A DNA stretch of 64,000 nucleotides, from positions 248,001-312,000 of the forward strand of contig CAVOGX010000015.1 in NCBI GenBank assembly GCA_963695505.1, read 5' to 3'. This document shows positions 16,733 to 25,245 of the stretch, piece by piece; position 1 is the first letter of the stretch, and each line of letters opens with the position of its first letter. The notes beneath the pieces are model-generated. The model was not told the DNA's origin. It searched no databases and saw only the letters and a program-made list of their open reading frames with translations. A program made the translations under genes and the position numbers. Origin of the DNA: JACSRF01 sp963695505. GTDB taxonomy: Bacteria; Chloroflexota; Anaerolineae; Promineifilales; Promineifilaceae.

Positions 16733-17752
16733 CTAAGAATAGTTTTCACTGTGGACCTTTCCCTGAATAAAACTCTCCGCCATCTCAACTAAGTCGCGGT
16801 TGCCCATAAAAACCGGTACGCGCTGGTGCAAATCCTCAGGCTGTAAGTCAAGAATGTTCTCGTGGCCAGTTGAGGCATACCCGCCTGCCTGGTCTATCAT
16901 ATAAGCCAATGGGCCGGCTTCATAAAGCAGGCGGATTTTACCATTTGGTTTGCCCTTCTCTGCCGGATACGCAAAAATGCCTCCACGCAGTAAGTTTCGA
17001 TGAATATCCGCCACTAGAGAGCCAATGTATCTTGATGAGAGCACCGGGGGTGGAGATAATTTATTTGACCCTTGCCCCTGGAGCCACTGTACATAAGACT
17101 TAACTTCTTTGCTCCAGCGATTATAGTAGGCGGCATTGATGCTGTAATAGGCTGGTGGGTCTGGGAGTCGCAAATTTTCATGTGAAAGCAAAAATTCCCC
17201 TACTTCTGGATCCAGCGTGAACCCGTGAACGCCTTTTCCGGTGCTGTAAACCATCATGGTGCTGGAGCCGTAAAGAATGTAACCGGCAGCTACTAGAGAG
17301 CGGGGCGGTTGAAGTACATCTTCTTTTCGTCCTCGCAGCGCCCAATCTTTAGCCCGGTAAATACCAAATACTGTGCCGATACTGACGTTTACGTCAATAT
17401 TTGAAGAGCCATCCAACGGGTCATAGACCAATGCATAGCTCCCTTTTTCGTAATGCTCCGGGATATGAAGCAGGTCTTCCTGTTCTTCGGAAGCCATTAC
17501 ACACACCCGGCCTGGATGATCGCAAAGCTGGTAGATTACCCGGTCAGCAAATACGTCCAGCTTTTGCTGCACTTCGCCTTGCACATTGATATTGTTTACC
17601 CGGCCCAATACGTCTTGGAGGCCTGCCCTGTTGGTTTTAAATGAAATAATTTTTGCTGCTAAGGCAAGGTCGTAAAGCAACTGGGTGAGATCACCTTTCG
17701 CTGTTTGCGGTTGGTTTTCGAGAATGAAGCGTTCAATCGTGACGAGTTTCAT
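16733..17752 (-). CDS. fbp: Fructose-1,6-bisphosphatase class I
   Basis: About 339 residues. Gluconeogenic removal of the 1-phosphate. The metal/phosphate signature DPLDGSSNIDVNVSIGT, the upstream Glu-rich ASEEQED and the C-terminal YEAGPLAYMIDQAGG are all present. ATG 17752 has AAGGATGG at proper spacing; an ATG four codons earlier sits too close to the same site. Follows cdsA on the same strand with a 90-base gap. No ACGGCCGT copies. Confidence 0.95.
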   Translation of the reverse strand: MKLVTIERFILENQPQTAKGDLTQLLYDLALAAKIISFKTNRAGLQDVLGRVNNINVQGEVQQKLDVFADRVIYQLCDHPGRVCVMASEEQEDLLHIPEHYEKGSYALVYDPLDGSSNIDVNVSIGTVFGIYRAKDWALRGRKEDVLQPPRSLVAAGYILYGSSTMMVYSTGKGVHGFTLDPEVGEFLLSHENLRLPDPPAYYSINAAYYNRWSKEVKSYVQWLQGQGSNKLSPPPVLSSRYIGSLVADIHRNLLRGGIFAYPAEKGKPNGKIRLLYEAGPLAYMIDQAGGYASTGHENILDLQPEDLHQRVPVFMGNRDLVEMAESFIQGKVHSENYS

Positions 17753-17840
17753 CTTTCTTGCCATCCTTACACGATTTCATCAGGGAAATATGGGTTATCT
17801 TAACCTGGCGATTTGTGGGAAATTCGCCAGCCTTTTGCGG

Positions 17841-18653
17841 CTATACAAAAAGTAAAACCAAATAATATGCCATGGTCACTGACCAAACCAATGAATCAAT
17901 CCTGTCTAGTGCACCACCATGTTCCCCAAAAATCCGGCTGGAGTCTTTGACGCCTGCTTCGCGCTTAAGCAAGGAAATACCCAGGTCGCCAATAGGCGAA
18001 AGTATGGAAATCAGCAACCCCAAGATAATGGCTTGCTGGAGGGGAATCTGCATTATTTGGGCAATGGCCATGGTGACCAATGTACCCAGTACGATGCCTC
18101 CGACGTACCCTTCTACAGTTTTATTTGGGCTAAGCCGGGGGGAAAGTTTGTGACGGCCAAGTAGTATTTTGCCGGCCATAAACCGGCCTACCAGGTAAGC
18201 GGCTGAGTCGGTGAACCACGTACTCAGCATGGCGAGCATGGTCCACTGCCAGGCCATAGTTTCGAGATTGCGTAACTGCAAGAAATGACTGCCTACCCAC
18301 CCCAACAAAATAATCCCCGCACTCATGGCCATCCAATCCATGGGGACGGTTTTGCTTAACTGCTTTTCGTAAGTAATGAGGGCAACAAACATGGCCGCAG
18401 CCAGGGCAATAACCAGGGAAAGAGCAAGGTATCCAGCAAACCATTGGCTGACGAGGAGCAAAAGGGCAACGGCCGTTACCAACACCCACCGTTCGACGTG
18501 CAGCCCCAGCCGCCCAACCAGATCGCCATACTCAACGGTAGCCAACAGCAAAACGGCCGTTATCGGCAAAAAATAATACCACCCGCCAAGATAGACAACC
18601 AACAATGCCAGGGGGCCAAGTGTGAAGGTGATAAGTGCGCGCTGCAGGAACAT
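17841..18653 (-). CDS. cdsA: Phosphatidate cytidylyltransferase
   Basis: 270 residues, about eight hydrophobic helices. Makes CDP-diacylglycerol for phospholipid synthesis. The C-terminal signature SPIGDLGISLLKREAGVKD followed by HGGALDRIDS is typical, and SPNKTVEGYVGG precedes it. It is the last gene of the block rpsB-tsf-pyrH-frr-uppS-cdsA. Two ACGGCCGT copies (18469, 18552) fall in the less conserved N-terminal membrane region. Confidence 0.95.
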   Translation of the reverse strand: MFLQRALITFTLGPLALLVVYLGGWYYFLPITAVLLLATVEYGDLVGRLGLHVERWVLVTAVALLLLVSQWFAGYLALSLVIALAAAMFVALITYEKQLSKTVPMDWMAMSAGIILLGWVGSHFLQLRNLETMAWQWTMLAMLSTWFTDSAAYLVGRFMAGKILLGRHKLSPRLSPNKTVEGYVGGIVLGTLVTMAIAQIMQIPLQQAIILGLLISILSPIGDLGISLLKREAGVKDSSRIFGEHGGALDRIDSLVWSVTMAYYLVLLFV

Positions 18654-18676
18654 AGCGTATTAAATTGAGAGAAAAC

Positions 18677-19417
18677 CTATTCGTCGTCTGGTACGAGACC
18701 AAAGCGTCGTTCCCGTTGGTTAAAAGCTACAACCGCCTTGTATAATTCCTCGCGATCAAAGTCAGGCCAAAATGCCGGGGTAGGATAGTATTCTGCATAT
18801 GCCGCCTGCCAAATCAAGAAATTACTGATGCGTAGTTCGCCACTGGTACGAACAACCAAATCAGGATCGGGTAGCCCCGCAGTGAAAAGATAGGAACTAA
18901 ACAATTCCTCAGTCAAATTATCTGGCGAGATGTCATCAGCCAACATCTCCCGTACAGCATGCAAGATCTCTGCCCGCCCGCCATAGTTAAACGCCACGTT
19001 CAAAATCAACCGGTCATTATTTTTGGTTAATTCGATGGCCCGCCTTACCTTCTCTTGCAGGGATTCATCCACTCCGGTCATATCGCCTAAATGATGCAGG
19101 CAAACTCCCTGGTCGTGAAGGTCATAAATTTCCTGGTCTAGCACCCTAGCAAAAATTTTCATGAGGCCGCGCACTTCTCGTTCCGGTCGGCCCCAATTCT
19201 CTGTGGAAAAGGCATAAATGGTAAGGATTTTGATGCCGAACTCAACGCAGGCACTGATGATGCGCCGTAAATTCTCCGCCCCCGCGCGATGCCCAGCCTG
19301 TCTGGGTAACCCCCGTTTTTTCGCCCAACGGCCGTTTCCATCCATGATGATGGCAACGTGAGTTGGAATTTTCAAAGATGAAAAATCAAGAGAGGCTTGT
19401 TGTGGGCGAGTGATCAT
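18677..19417 (-). CDS. uppS: Isoprenyl transferase (undecaprenyl diphosphate synthase)
   Basis: 246 residues. Condenses isopentenyl units to the C55 carrier lipid of cell-wall synthesis. HVAIIMDGNGRWAKKRGLPR holds the catalytic Asp and diphosphate-binding residues; FSTENWGRP and VVRTSGELRISNFLIWQ are also conserved. Three bases separate it from frr. One ACGGCCGT copy (19327) encodes the conserved NGR of the catalytic motif itself. Confidence 0.96.
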   Translation of the reverse strand: MITRPQQASLDFSSLKIPTHVAIIMDGNGRWAKKRGLPRQAGHRAGAENLRRIISACVEFGIKILTIYAFSTENWGRPEREVRGLMKIFARVLDQEIYDLHDQGVCLHHLGDMTGVDESLQEKVRRAIELTKNNDRLILNVAFNYGGRAEILHAVREMLADDISPDNLTEELFSSYLFTAGLPDPDLVVRTSGELRISNFLIWQAAYAEYYPTPAFWPDFDREELYKAVVAFNQRERRFGLVPDDE

Positions 19418-19420
19418 GCG

Positions 19421-19978
19421 TCAAACTTCCATGATTTCCAATTCTTTGTGCTTGCCAACCTCATCAATTTGCTCTACGTATTTATCCGTCAGTTCCTGCA
19501 AATCATCCTGACCGGTGTAGAACTCATCCTCGGAAATCATTTTCTCTTTATTAAAATCGCGTAGGTCATTCAATGCATCGCGGCGCACGTTACGAACCGC
19601 TACCTTCGCCTCTTCAACGCGTTTGGCAACCAAACGGCTTAAATCACGCCGCCGCTCTTCTGTCAGCCGGGGAATATTCAGGCGGATAATTTTCCCATCA
19701 TTATTCGGCATAATGCCTAGATCTGACTTCATGATTGCTTTTTCAATGGCGGATATGGAATTGGGATCATACGGGCGAATGGCCAGTTGCTGGGGTTCGG
19801 GCACCGAAATGACCGCCAATTGGTTCAGGTGCATCTCAGAGCCGTACAGTTCCACCGTTATCCGCTCTACCAACTGCGGAGAAGCCCGACCTGTCCGATA
19901 CCCTGACAAGTCTACTTCTAATGACGAGACGGCTCCTTTCATCCGGCCTTCGGCGTCATGTAACAATTCGCGAATCAT
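19421..19978 (-). CDS. frr: Ribosome recycling factor
   Basis: 185 residues, full length. Splits post-termination ribosomes with EF-G. YRTGRASPQLVERI near the N-terminus and IPRLTEERRRDLSRLV in the middle are family hallmarks. Starts at an ATG behind GGAGG, 42 bases after pyrH; uppS follows three bases later. Confidence 0.97.
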   Translation of the reverse strand: MIRELLHDAEGRMKGAVSSLEVDLSGYRTGRASPQLVERITVELYGSEMHLNQLAVISVPEPQQLAIRPYDPNSISAIEKAIMKSDLGIMPNNDGKIIRLNIPRLTEERRRDLSRLVAKRVEEAKVAVRNVRRDALNDLRDFNKEKMISEDEFYTGQDDLQELTDKYVEQIDEVGKHKELEIMEV

Positions 19979-20020
19979 GGGAACCTCCGTTTAGTGATGC
20001 TAGGTGAAGAACTTTAGCTA

Positions 20021-20740
20021 TTATACATTACAAATGGTTGTTCCAATCGTCTCCCCTAAGACGAGCTTATTTACGCTGTCTTTTTGCCAAAAATTTAAGA
20101 CAACAATGGGTAAATTATTTTCCATGCATAGGGAAACGGCCGTACTATCCATAACCTTCAAACGAGAATTCAGAAAATCAATGTACGAAATCTGATCATA
20201 CCGCTTGGCATCAGCTTTCTTAAAAGGATCCGCGTCATAAATGGCGTCCACTTTGGTGGCCTTAATCAATACATCCGCATTTATTTCCATCGCGCGCAGA
20301 GCCCCTGCTGTGTCCGTCGTGAAATAAGGATTACCCGTGCCGCCGCCAAATATCACTACCCGTCCTTTATCCAGGTGGCGGATGGCGCGTAATCGAATGT
20401 AAGGCTCCGCAATCGTGCGCATTTCCACGGCCGTTTGCACACGGGTCGCAATCCCCGTCCGTTCCAGGGCGTCCTGCAAAGCCAGTGCATTCATCACTGT
20501 CGCAATCATACCCATGTGATCGGCCGTGGAGCGATCCATCCCTTGTTTCATGCCCAAAGAGCCGCGCCAGAGGTTGCCGCCCCCAATCACAACAGCGGTC
20601 TGCACTCCTAAATCGTAAACCCCCTTCACAATCTCTGCAACTTCCGCTGCGCGCTGCGGATCAATCCCGAAGCCGTCTGGTCCAGAAAGCGCTTCCCCAC
20701 CCATTTTAAGCAAAATTCGCCTGTAACGTGGCTCACTCAT
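20021..20740 (-). CDS. pyrH: UMP kinase
   Basis: 239 residues. Phosphorylates UMP to UDP in pyrimidine nucleotide synthesis. Amino-acid-kinase fold with RILLKMGGEALSG, AVVIGGGNLWRG, DRSTADHMGM and FGGGTGNPYFTTDTAA. ATG 20740 has GGGAG at good distance; a GTG two codons upstream is too close to it. Two ACGGCCGT copies (20135, 20425) are read as Thr-Ala-Val. Confidence 0.97.
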   Translation of the reverse strand: MSEPRYRRILLKMGGEALSGPDGFGIDPQRAAEVAEIVKGVYDLGVQTAVVIGGGNLWRGSLGMKQGMDRSTADHMGMIATVMNALALQDALERTGIATRVQTAVEMRTIAEPYIRLRAIRHLDKGRVVIFGGGTGNPYFTTDTAGALRAMEINADVLIKATKVDAIYDADPFKKADAKRYDQISYIDFLNSRLKVMDSTAVSLCMENNLPIVVLNFWQKDSVNKLVLGETIGTTICNV

Positions 20741-20770
20741 TGGCACGAACTCCCGAAAATTAACAAAATA

Positions 20771-20804
20771 AAGGCGTCTTCTAAACTAATTTATAAGACG
20801 CCTT
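20771..20804 (-). terminator. Hairpin between tsf and pyrH
   Basis: AAGGCGTCTT and AAGACGCCTT form a ten-pair perfect stem. On the minus strand it is followed by TATTTTGTTAATTTT. It probably limits read-through from tsf into pyrH rather than ending all transcription. Confidence 0.65.
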
Positions 20805-20818
20805 CAAAAACTATAAAA

Positions 20819-21418
20819 TTAAAGCGCTTCACCCAATTCATATCTGGCAAAACGACGAATAATTATGTTTTCACCTGTCGTCCGAATTGCCTCAGTGATC
20901 ATTTCATTGATCGTGATCTTCTCATCCTTGACAAATCGCTGCTCCATTAAGCAAAACTCTTCATAGAATTTATTCACTCGTCCGGAGACAATTTTCTCAA
21001 CAATCGCTTCTGGTTTTCCTTCAGACAGCGCCTGTTCCCGCAGCACGTCAAGTTCCCGATCCAATTCCTCTTGTGGGACATCTTCCCGGGTCAGATAGCG
21101 GGGGCTCATTGCTGCAATGTGCAAAGCAAGGTCATGCGCCAATTCGCGGAACTGCTCATTTCGGGCAACAAAGTCTGTCTCACAGTTTAGCTCTAAAATA
21201 ACACCAACCCGATTACCAGGATGGGCATAAAGTTCAATGACACCCTCCTTGGCAGTGCGATCGGCGCGTTTGGCAGCGCGCGCAGCCCCCTTAGCCCGTA
21301 AGGCATCAACGGCCACATCAAAATCTCCATTAGCTGCTTCTAATGCTTTTTTGGCCTCAAGAACACCTGCGCCAGTGGCATCGCGAAGTTCTTTTACCAT
21401 AGCAGTTGTAATATTCAT
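20819..21418 (-). CDS. tsf: Elongation factor Ts
   Basis: 199 residues, the shorter EF-Ts form. Nucleotide exchange factor of EF-Tu. VKELRDATGAGVLEAKKAL and LNCETDFVARN are diagnostic. ATG 21418 has AGGAG ten bases upstream. Sits between rpsB and pyrH as in most bacteria. No ACGGCCGT copies. Confidence 0.96.
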   Translation of the reverse strand: MNITTAMVKELRDATGAGVLEAKKALEAANGDFDVAVDALRAKGAARAAKRADRTAKEGVIELYAHPGNRVGVILELNCETDFVARNEQFRELAHDLALHIAAMSPRYLTREDVPQEELDRELDVLREQALSEGKPEAIVEKIVSGRVNKFYEEFCLMEQRFVKDEKITINEMITEAIRTTGENIIIRRFARYELGEAL

Positions 21419-21458
21419 TATTGAATACTCTCCTAAATTCAAATGTCCATTTTGAAAA

Positions 21459-21483
21459 GCCAGGCTGTTTAAGAAAGCCTGGC
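21459..21483 (-). terminator. Hairpin between rpsB and tsf
   Basis: GCCAGGCT and AGCCTGGC form an eight-pair stem with A-runs and T-runs on both sides, so it looks like a terminator from either strand. On the minus strand it would attenuate tsf relative to rpsB. Confidence 0.65.
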
Positions 21484-21492
21484 TTTTTTCAT

Positions 21493-22374
21493 TTACTCGT
21501 CTTCTTCATCCTTGCCAATTTCAGCAACGGATTCTTCTTCCTCCACGTCCTCAGAATCATCAGTTTCCGCTTCTCTTAATTTTGCTAAGGTAGAAGCACC
21601 TAACAAGTCTTCGTCAGAGGCATCTTCGTCAAAGGAACCATAAGTGTAACCATCAAGGTCAGTAATTTCTTCTTCGTCAACTGACTCTTTGCGCATGGCA
21701 AACCCTTCCAAAGCTGCGTCTGCCATTTTGCCAACAATCAATTTTATAGCACGAATTGCATCATCATTGGAAGGAATGACAAAATCAATAGGATCAGGAT
21801 CACAGTTTGTATCCACTACACCAATGACCGGAATATCAAGGATGTTAGCTTCGCGTATTGCCGTTTCCTCATTGCTTACATCTACGACAAACAATACGTC
21901 AGGCAATTTTTTCATCTTCCGAATACCGCCAAGACGCAGGTTAAGCTTCTCTATTTCCCTTTCTACCCGCAAGCGTTCCCGCTTCTTTAGCAGATCAAAA
22001 TCACCAGCGCCCTGACGTTCTTCCAGCTTATTTAAATAGTCAATGCGCTGCTTAATAGTCTGCCAGTTTGTCAGCGTGCCGCCGAGCCAGCGCTCATTCA
22101 CGAAAGGCTGCAGTGCCCGCGCTGCTTCCGTGGCGATAGTGTCCTGAGCCTGCCGCTTTGTACCGACAAACAAGACAGATCCGCCTTCGGCAACAGTATC
22201 ACGAATGACGTTGTACGCATCTTCGATGAGGACAATTGTCTGCTGAAGATCAAGAATATGAATCCCGTTGCGTTCCGTGAAGATGTATGGCTTCATCTTC
22301 GGGTTCCAACGTCGGGTGCGGTGTCCAAAATGGACGCCAGTTTCCAATAAAGCTTTCATTGAAACAATGGCCAT
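21493..22374 (-). CDS. rpsB: 30S ribosomal protein S2
   Basis: 293 residues: the usual S2 of about 230 residues (start MKALLETGVHFGH, FVGTKRQAQDTI, VFVVDVSNEETAIREA, GVVDTNCDPDPIDFVIPSNDD) plus an acidic C-terminal tail rich in Glu and Asp. AAAGGAG precedes the ATG. First gene of the translation/UMP-kinase/lipid block; no ACGGCCGT copies. Confidence 0.97.
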   Translation of the reverse strand: MAIVSMKALLETGVHFGHRTRRWNPKMKPYIFTERNGIHILDLQQTIVLIEDAYNVIRDTVAEGGSVLFVGTKRQAQDTIATEAARALQPFVNERWLGGTLTNWQTIKQRIDYLNKLEERQGAGDFDLLKKRERLRVEREIEKLNLRLGGIRKMKKLPDVLFVVDVSNEETAIREANILDIPVIGVVDTNCDPDPIDFVIPSNDDAIRAIKLIVGKMADAALEGFAMRKESVDEEEITDLDGYTYGSFDEDASDEDLLGASTLAKLREAETDDSEDVEEEESVAEIGKDEEDE

Positions 22375-22597
22375 TTGAGGTTATCTCCTTTAAATGTGTT
22401 TTTACAAACTTTCGTTTGCATCTTCCACATTCATCAACCTGTCCCGGAGCTTGCACGGCCAAATGTACAGCGCAGCAGTTTGGGGATGACTCAAGGTCAC
22501 AAACAGCTACACCGCACACGGCAAGCACACCCGTTTCAGTCCGAATGTGTGTAATATGTTAAGCTTGTACCTAAATGGGGGTTCCTATCAGGTCAGC
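22375..22597 (-). promoter_or_regulatory. Long rpsB 5' leader, possible autoregulatory RNA
   Basis: About 220 bases separate the predicted transcription start from the rpsB ATG. The leader contains several GC-rich stretches and a CAAAC-GAAA-GTTTG hairpin close to the ribosome-binding site. S2 autoregulates through leader RNA in other bacteria; whether this leader does so is an inference. A Cys-rich ORF here overlaps rpsB out of frame and is not credible. Confidence 0.4.
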
Positions 22598-22603
22598 CGC
22601 GGG

Positions 22604-22633
22604 ATTATATAACACAAGTGAAAATTAACGCAA
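22604..22633 (-). promoter_or_regulatory. Sigma70-type promoter of the rpsB operon
   Basis: On the minus strand TTGCGT, an 18-base spacer and a perfect TATAAT, followed by a GC-rich start region. It lies between rpsB and the ABC permease stop and points to rpsB. Confidence 0.7.
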
Positions 22634-22635
22634 GT

Positions 22636-23427
22636 TCATTTCCATCTGGTAAGAATTGACTCACGTTGAAAAATCTTCACGCTGAAATAGAGCAGCAGAA
22701 TGTCTAAAATTGCTGCTACCACAGCCATAATGGTAATAACCTGCTGATCAATCAGTATAAAACCGACTGATTGCCCCAAAATTAGCATAATTAGCGGTAG
22801 AATCACCAGGGCAGAAAGCTGTTCTGCAACCCGGGGATCGGTCACGCGAGAAGAGACCATAAGGGCAATTGCTACCGACAGAAGTGTGAGCAGCGGGCTG
22901 ACAATGAGAATCGCAATTAACCACATCGGAGCCACTACATAGCTAAATATGTGATCAGGCACCATAATCCTGGCGCCCAATACATAAATACCGAAGGCCA
23001 ACCAGGTAGCTCCTATGGCGGGTAATACGGCCGCTATTACTTTTCCTATCACTAATTCGCCAGTTGTTATGGGGGTTGCTAACAAGGGTTCCAGGCTGCG
23101 TGAAGTCTTTTCACCCACAATGCTGTAAGCAGCAATGGTTACGGGAATGGTAACGGGTATGATCATCAACATAAGTGTGAACAAATTGAGCGTGTAAACC
23201 TGGGTGCAATCCAATTCGGACAAACCCACACATAATTCACCAAAGAATTCCAGTGATTCTGGATCTGAGCTTTCTGTAAATTCTTCGCTCCAATTATTGG
23301 TGGCTGCCAGGGTTCCCAATGGTAAAGCTACCATGATCAAGGGTAAGAAGATCACGGTAAAGAGGACCATCCTATTCTTAAATACCTCGGCCCATTCTTT
23401 GCGCACAATGGTTTTTATCTTGTTCAT
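22636..23427 (-). CDS. ABC-2 type transporter permease
   Basis: 263 residues, six hydrophobic segments with a large extracytoplasmic loop after the first. The region YSIVGEKTSRSLEPLLATPIT is the conserved cytoplasmic coupling segment of NatB/ABC-2 exporters. Its start overlaps the stop of the ATPase gene by four bases (ATGA), so the two form one exporter. Substrate unknown. Confidence 0.88.
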   Translation of the reverse strand: MNKIKTIVRKEWAEVFKNRMVLFTVIFLPLIMVALPLGTLAATNNWSEEFTESSDPESLEFFGELCVGLSELDCTQVYTLNLFTLMLMIIPVTIPVTIAAYSIVGEKTSRSLEPLLATPITTGELVIGKVIAAVLPAIGATWLAFGIYVLGARIMVPDHIFSYVVAPMWLIAILIVSPLLTLLSVAIALMVSSRVTDPRVAEQLSALVILPLIMLILGQSVGFILIDQQVITIMAVVAAILDILLLYFSVKIFQRESILTRWK

Positions 23428-24353
23428 ATCTCATGCTCCGTCTGCTCACGCTCCTGAACCAATTGCAGGTAAATATCTTCTAAGGAGTGGCGCAATTCGC
23501 CCACGAATTGGATGTTGGCGCCCTGGTTGACCAGTAATCGGATGAGCTCCGGGTTGTGAATCTCAGGATCTTCCAAGGCGATGACCAGTTTATTTTCGTG
23601 AACCTGGGTACGTTTTACATATGGCATTTGGGAAACGGCCGTTTCCCAAGGAGCCGCCTCCCCAGCCAAATGGAAAACCACCTGCCGCCCGTAAAGCTGT
23701 TTTCGCAGTCCAGCGGGGGTGTCAACCACCCGCATCTGCGTCTTAAACACCGCTACCCGATCGCACAAGCGGTCGGCCTCGTCCAGATTGTGGGTGCAAA
23801 TGAAAATCGTCCTTCCCTGCCCTTTAAGTTCCGCAATAAAATCGCGCACAAGCTTTGCCGCTTCCGGGTCCAGGCCAGAGGTCGGTTCGTCTAAAAAAAG
23901 CACTTGCGGTTCGTGCAGCAAGGCTCTCGCAATTGCCAGCTTTTGGCGCATCCCTTTGCTAAAGGTACCAACCGCATCCTTGCGACGCTCCCACAGCCCC
24001 AGCATGCGCAAGTATTTTTCCACCTGCCCGGATACGTCCTGCACTTCATACAAGTTTGCATAAACGGTCAGGTTATACTCTGCGGTCAGCCGATCGTACA
24101 TGCCTGGCGTCTCGGTCAGGATGCCCACGTTGCGCCGGATATTTTGATCATCGCGCCCCACGGTAAAGCCAAATACCTCAGCCCTGCCACTGGTGGGTGC
24201 TATCAAGCTAGTTAACATGCGTACCGTCGTCGTTTTGCCTGCGCCGTTCGGTCCCAGGAAGCCAAACACCTCACCTTCAGCGATTTCCACCGACAGCCGG
24301 TCAACAGCTATTTGCGTACCAAACTTTTTTGTGAGATTTTCTGTTCGAATCAT
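23424..24353 (-). CDS. ABC transporter ATP-binding protein
   Basis: About 309 residues. Walker A GPNGAGKTTTVRML, signature FSKGMRQKLAIARAL, Walker B VLFLDEPTSGLDPEA and the H-loop ICTHNLDEADRLCD are complete. A C-terminal 80-residue extension is typical of NatA/CcmA-type exporter ATPases. ATG 24353 has GGATGGGTG upstream; ATG 24362 is an alternative. Partner of the following permease. Confidence 0.93.
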   Translation of the reverse strand: MIRTENLTKKFGTQIAVDRLSVEIAEGEVFGFLGPNGAGKTTTVRMLTSLIAPTSGRAEVFGFTVGRDDQNIRRNVGILTETPGMYDRLTAEYNLTVYANLYEVQDVSGQVEKYLRMLGLWERRKDAVGTFSKGMRQKLAIARALLHEPQVLFLDEPTSGLDPEAAKLVRDFIAELKGQGRTIFICTHNLDEADRLCDRVAVFKTQMRVVDTPAGLRKQLYGRQVVFHLAGEAAPWETAVSQMPYVKRTQVHENKLVIALEDPEIHNPELIRLLVNQGANIQFVGELRHSLEDIYLQLVQEREQTEHEI

Positions 24354-24371
24354 ATCACCCATCCACTACCA

Positions 24372-25226
24372 TTAATTGTACCGGCTTTTCTCTAACGTTT
24401 CAGCCGTTACCTCCAAGTTTAGCGGTGCGGCGGGAGGCGGTGGCGGTAAGGGTGGCAACTCTGTGGATACCGGTTCAGGCGTGCGCAAGGCAAAAATTAT
24501 GCCCACGCTGAGCAGCGCCACAACCGCCAATGCCGCTTCTGCCCAATAGATGTTCCAGTAAACGGCCGTAAACACCGCCACCCCATTTGCCAGGGCATGC
24601 AGCAAAACGGCCGCCAGCAGCCAGCGTCCCTGCCGCCGCACAACTACCTGCATCACCAACAACGACGCCGCCAGGTGTAAACAGAGGGCAAACACGCGTT
24701 CCACTGCACCCAACATGACATCATACCAGGGCGCCGTAAAAACGGCCGTAATTTGCGCCTGAACCAAAGGCCACTCCTCTGCCGAGAGTTGCAGCACCCA
24801 TGCCCCCTGGTCAATGGCCGCCAGTGCCGCATAATTGACAGCAACCAAGATGCCCACCAAAATCGCCTCAATTCCCCCATGACCCACGCCCAGCATCAAA
24901 CCTTTGCCCCACGTACGCGCTTCGGTCATCCAATATCGATAGGTCAAAAACCGCGCAACTTCCTCAAAAACGCCCGACGACAGCCCCAAGAAAACAGCAT
25001 ATACTACCAAATTACTCGTTCTTGAAAAATCCGTTGGGATGAGCGCAAAACGCTGCAGCACGAGCCAGTTAAAGGGAATATGGGCAACCTGGGACAAAAT
25101 AAAGGTTAATGCTCCCGCGCCCACCAACCCCCAGCCGGGCTTACGCCACGCCGCAATTTGCCTCGCCAACAAAATAGGTATGGCGATCATCAAAAGCGGG
25201 CTAAGAATGTAAGGCCAATAATTCAT
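24372..25226 (-). CDS. YhfC-family intramembrane metalloprotease-like protein
   Basis: 284 residues with about eight helices and a proline-rich cytoplasmic tail. GVFEEVARFL and VGHGGIEA, and further on LLHALANG, are the conserved acidic and His motifs of the YhfC/CPBP-like membrane proteins. These are putative intramembrane metalloproteases; the substrate is unknown. It lies just upstream of the ABC exporter on the same strand. Confidence 0.75.
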   Translation of the reverse strand: MNYWPYILSPLLMIAIPILLARQIAAWRKPGWGLVGAGALTFILSQVAHIPFNWLVLQRFALIPTDFSRTSNLVVYAVFLGLSSGVFEEVARFLTYRYWMTEARTWGKGLMLGVGHGGIEAILVGILVAVNYAALAAIDQGAWVLQLSAEEWPLVQAQITAVFTAPWYDVMLGAVERVFALCLHLAASLLVMQVVVRRQGRWLLAAVLLHALANGVAVFTAVYWNIYWAEAALAVVALLSVGIIFALRTPEPVSTELPPLPPPPPAAPLNLEVTAETLEKSRYN

Positions 25227-25245
25227 ACATCACTATACGCAGGGG

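Noticed and set aside
22250..22528. Cys-rich ORF overlapping the rpsB start
   Set aside because: Most of it is the rpsB sequence in another frame; the upstream part is the rpsB leader.
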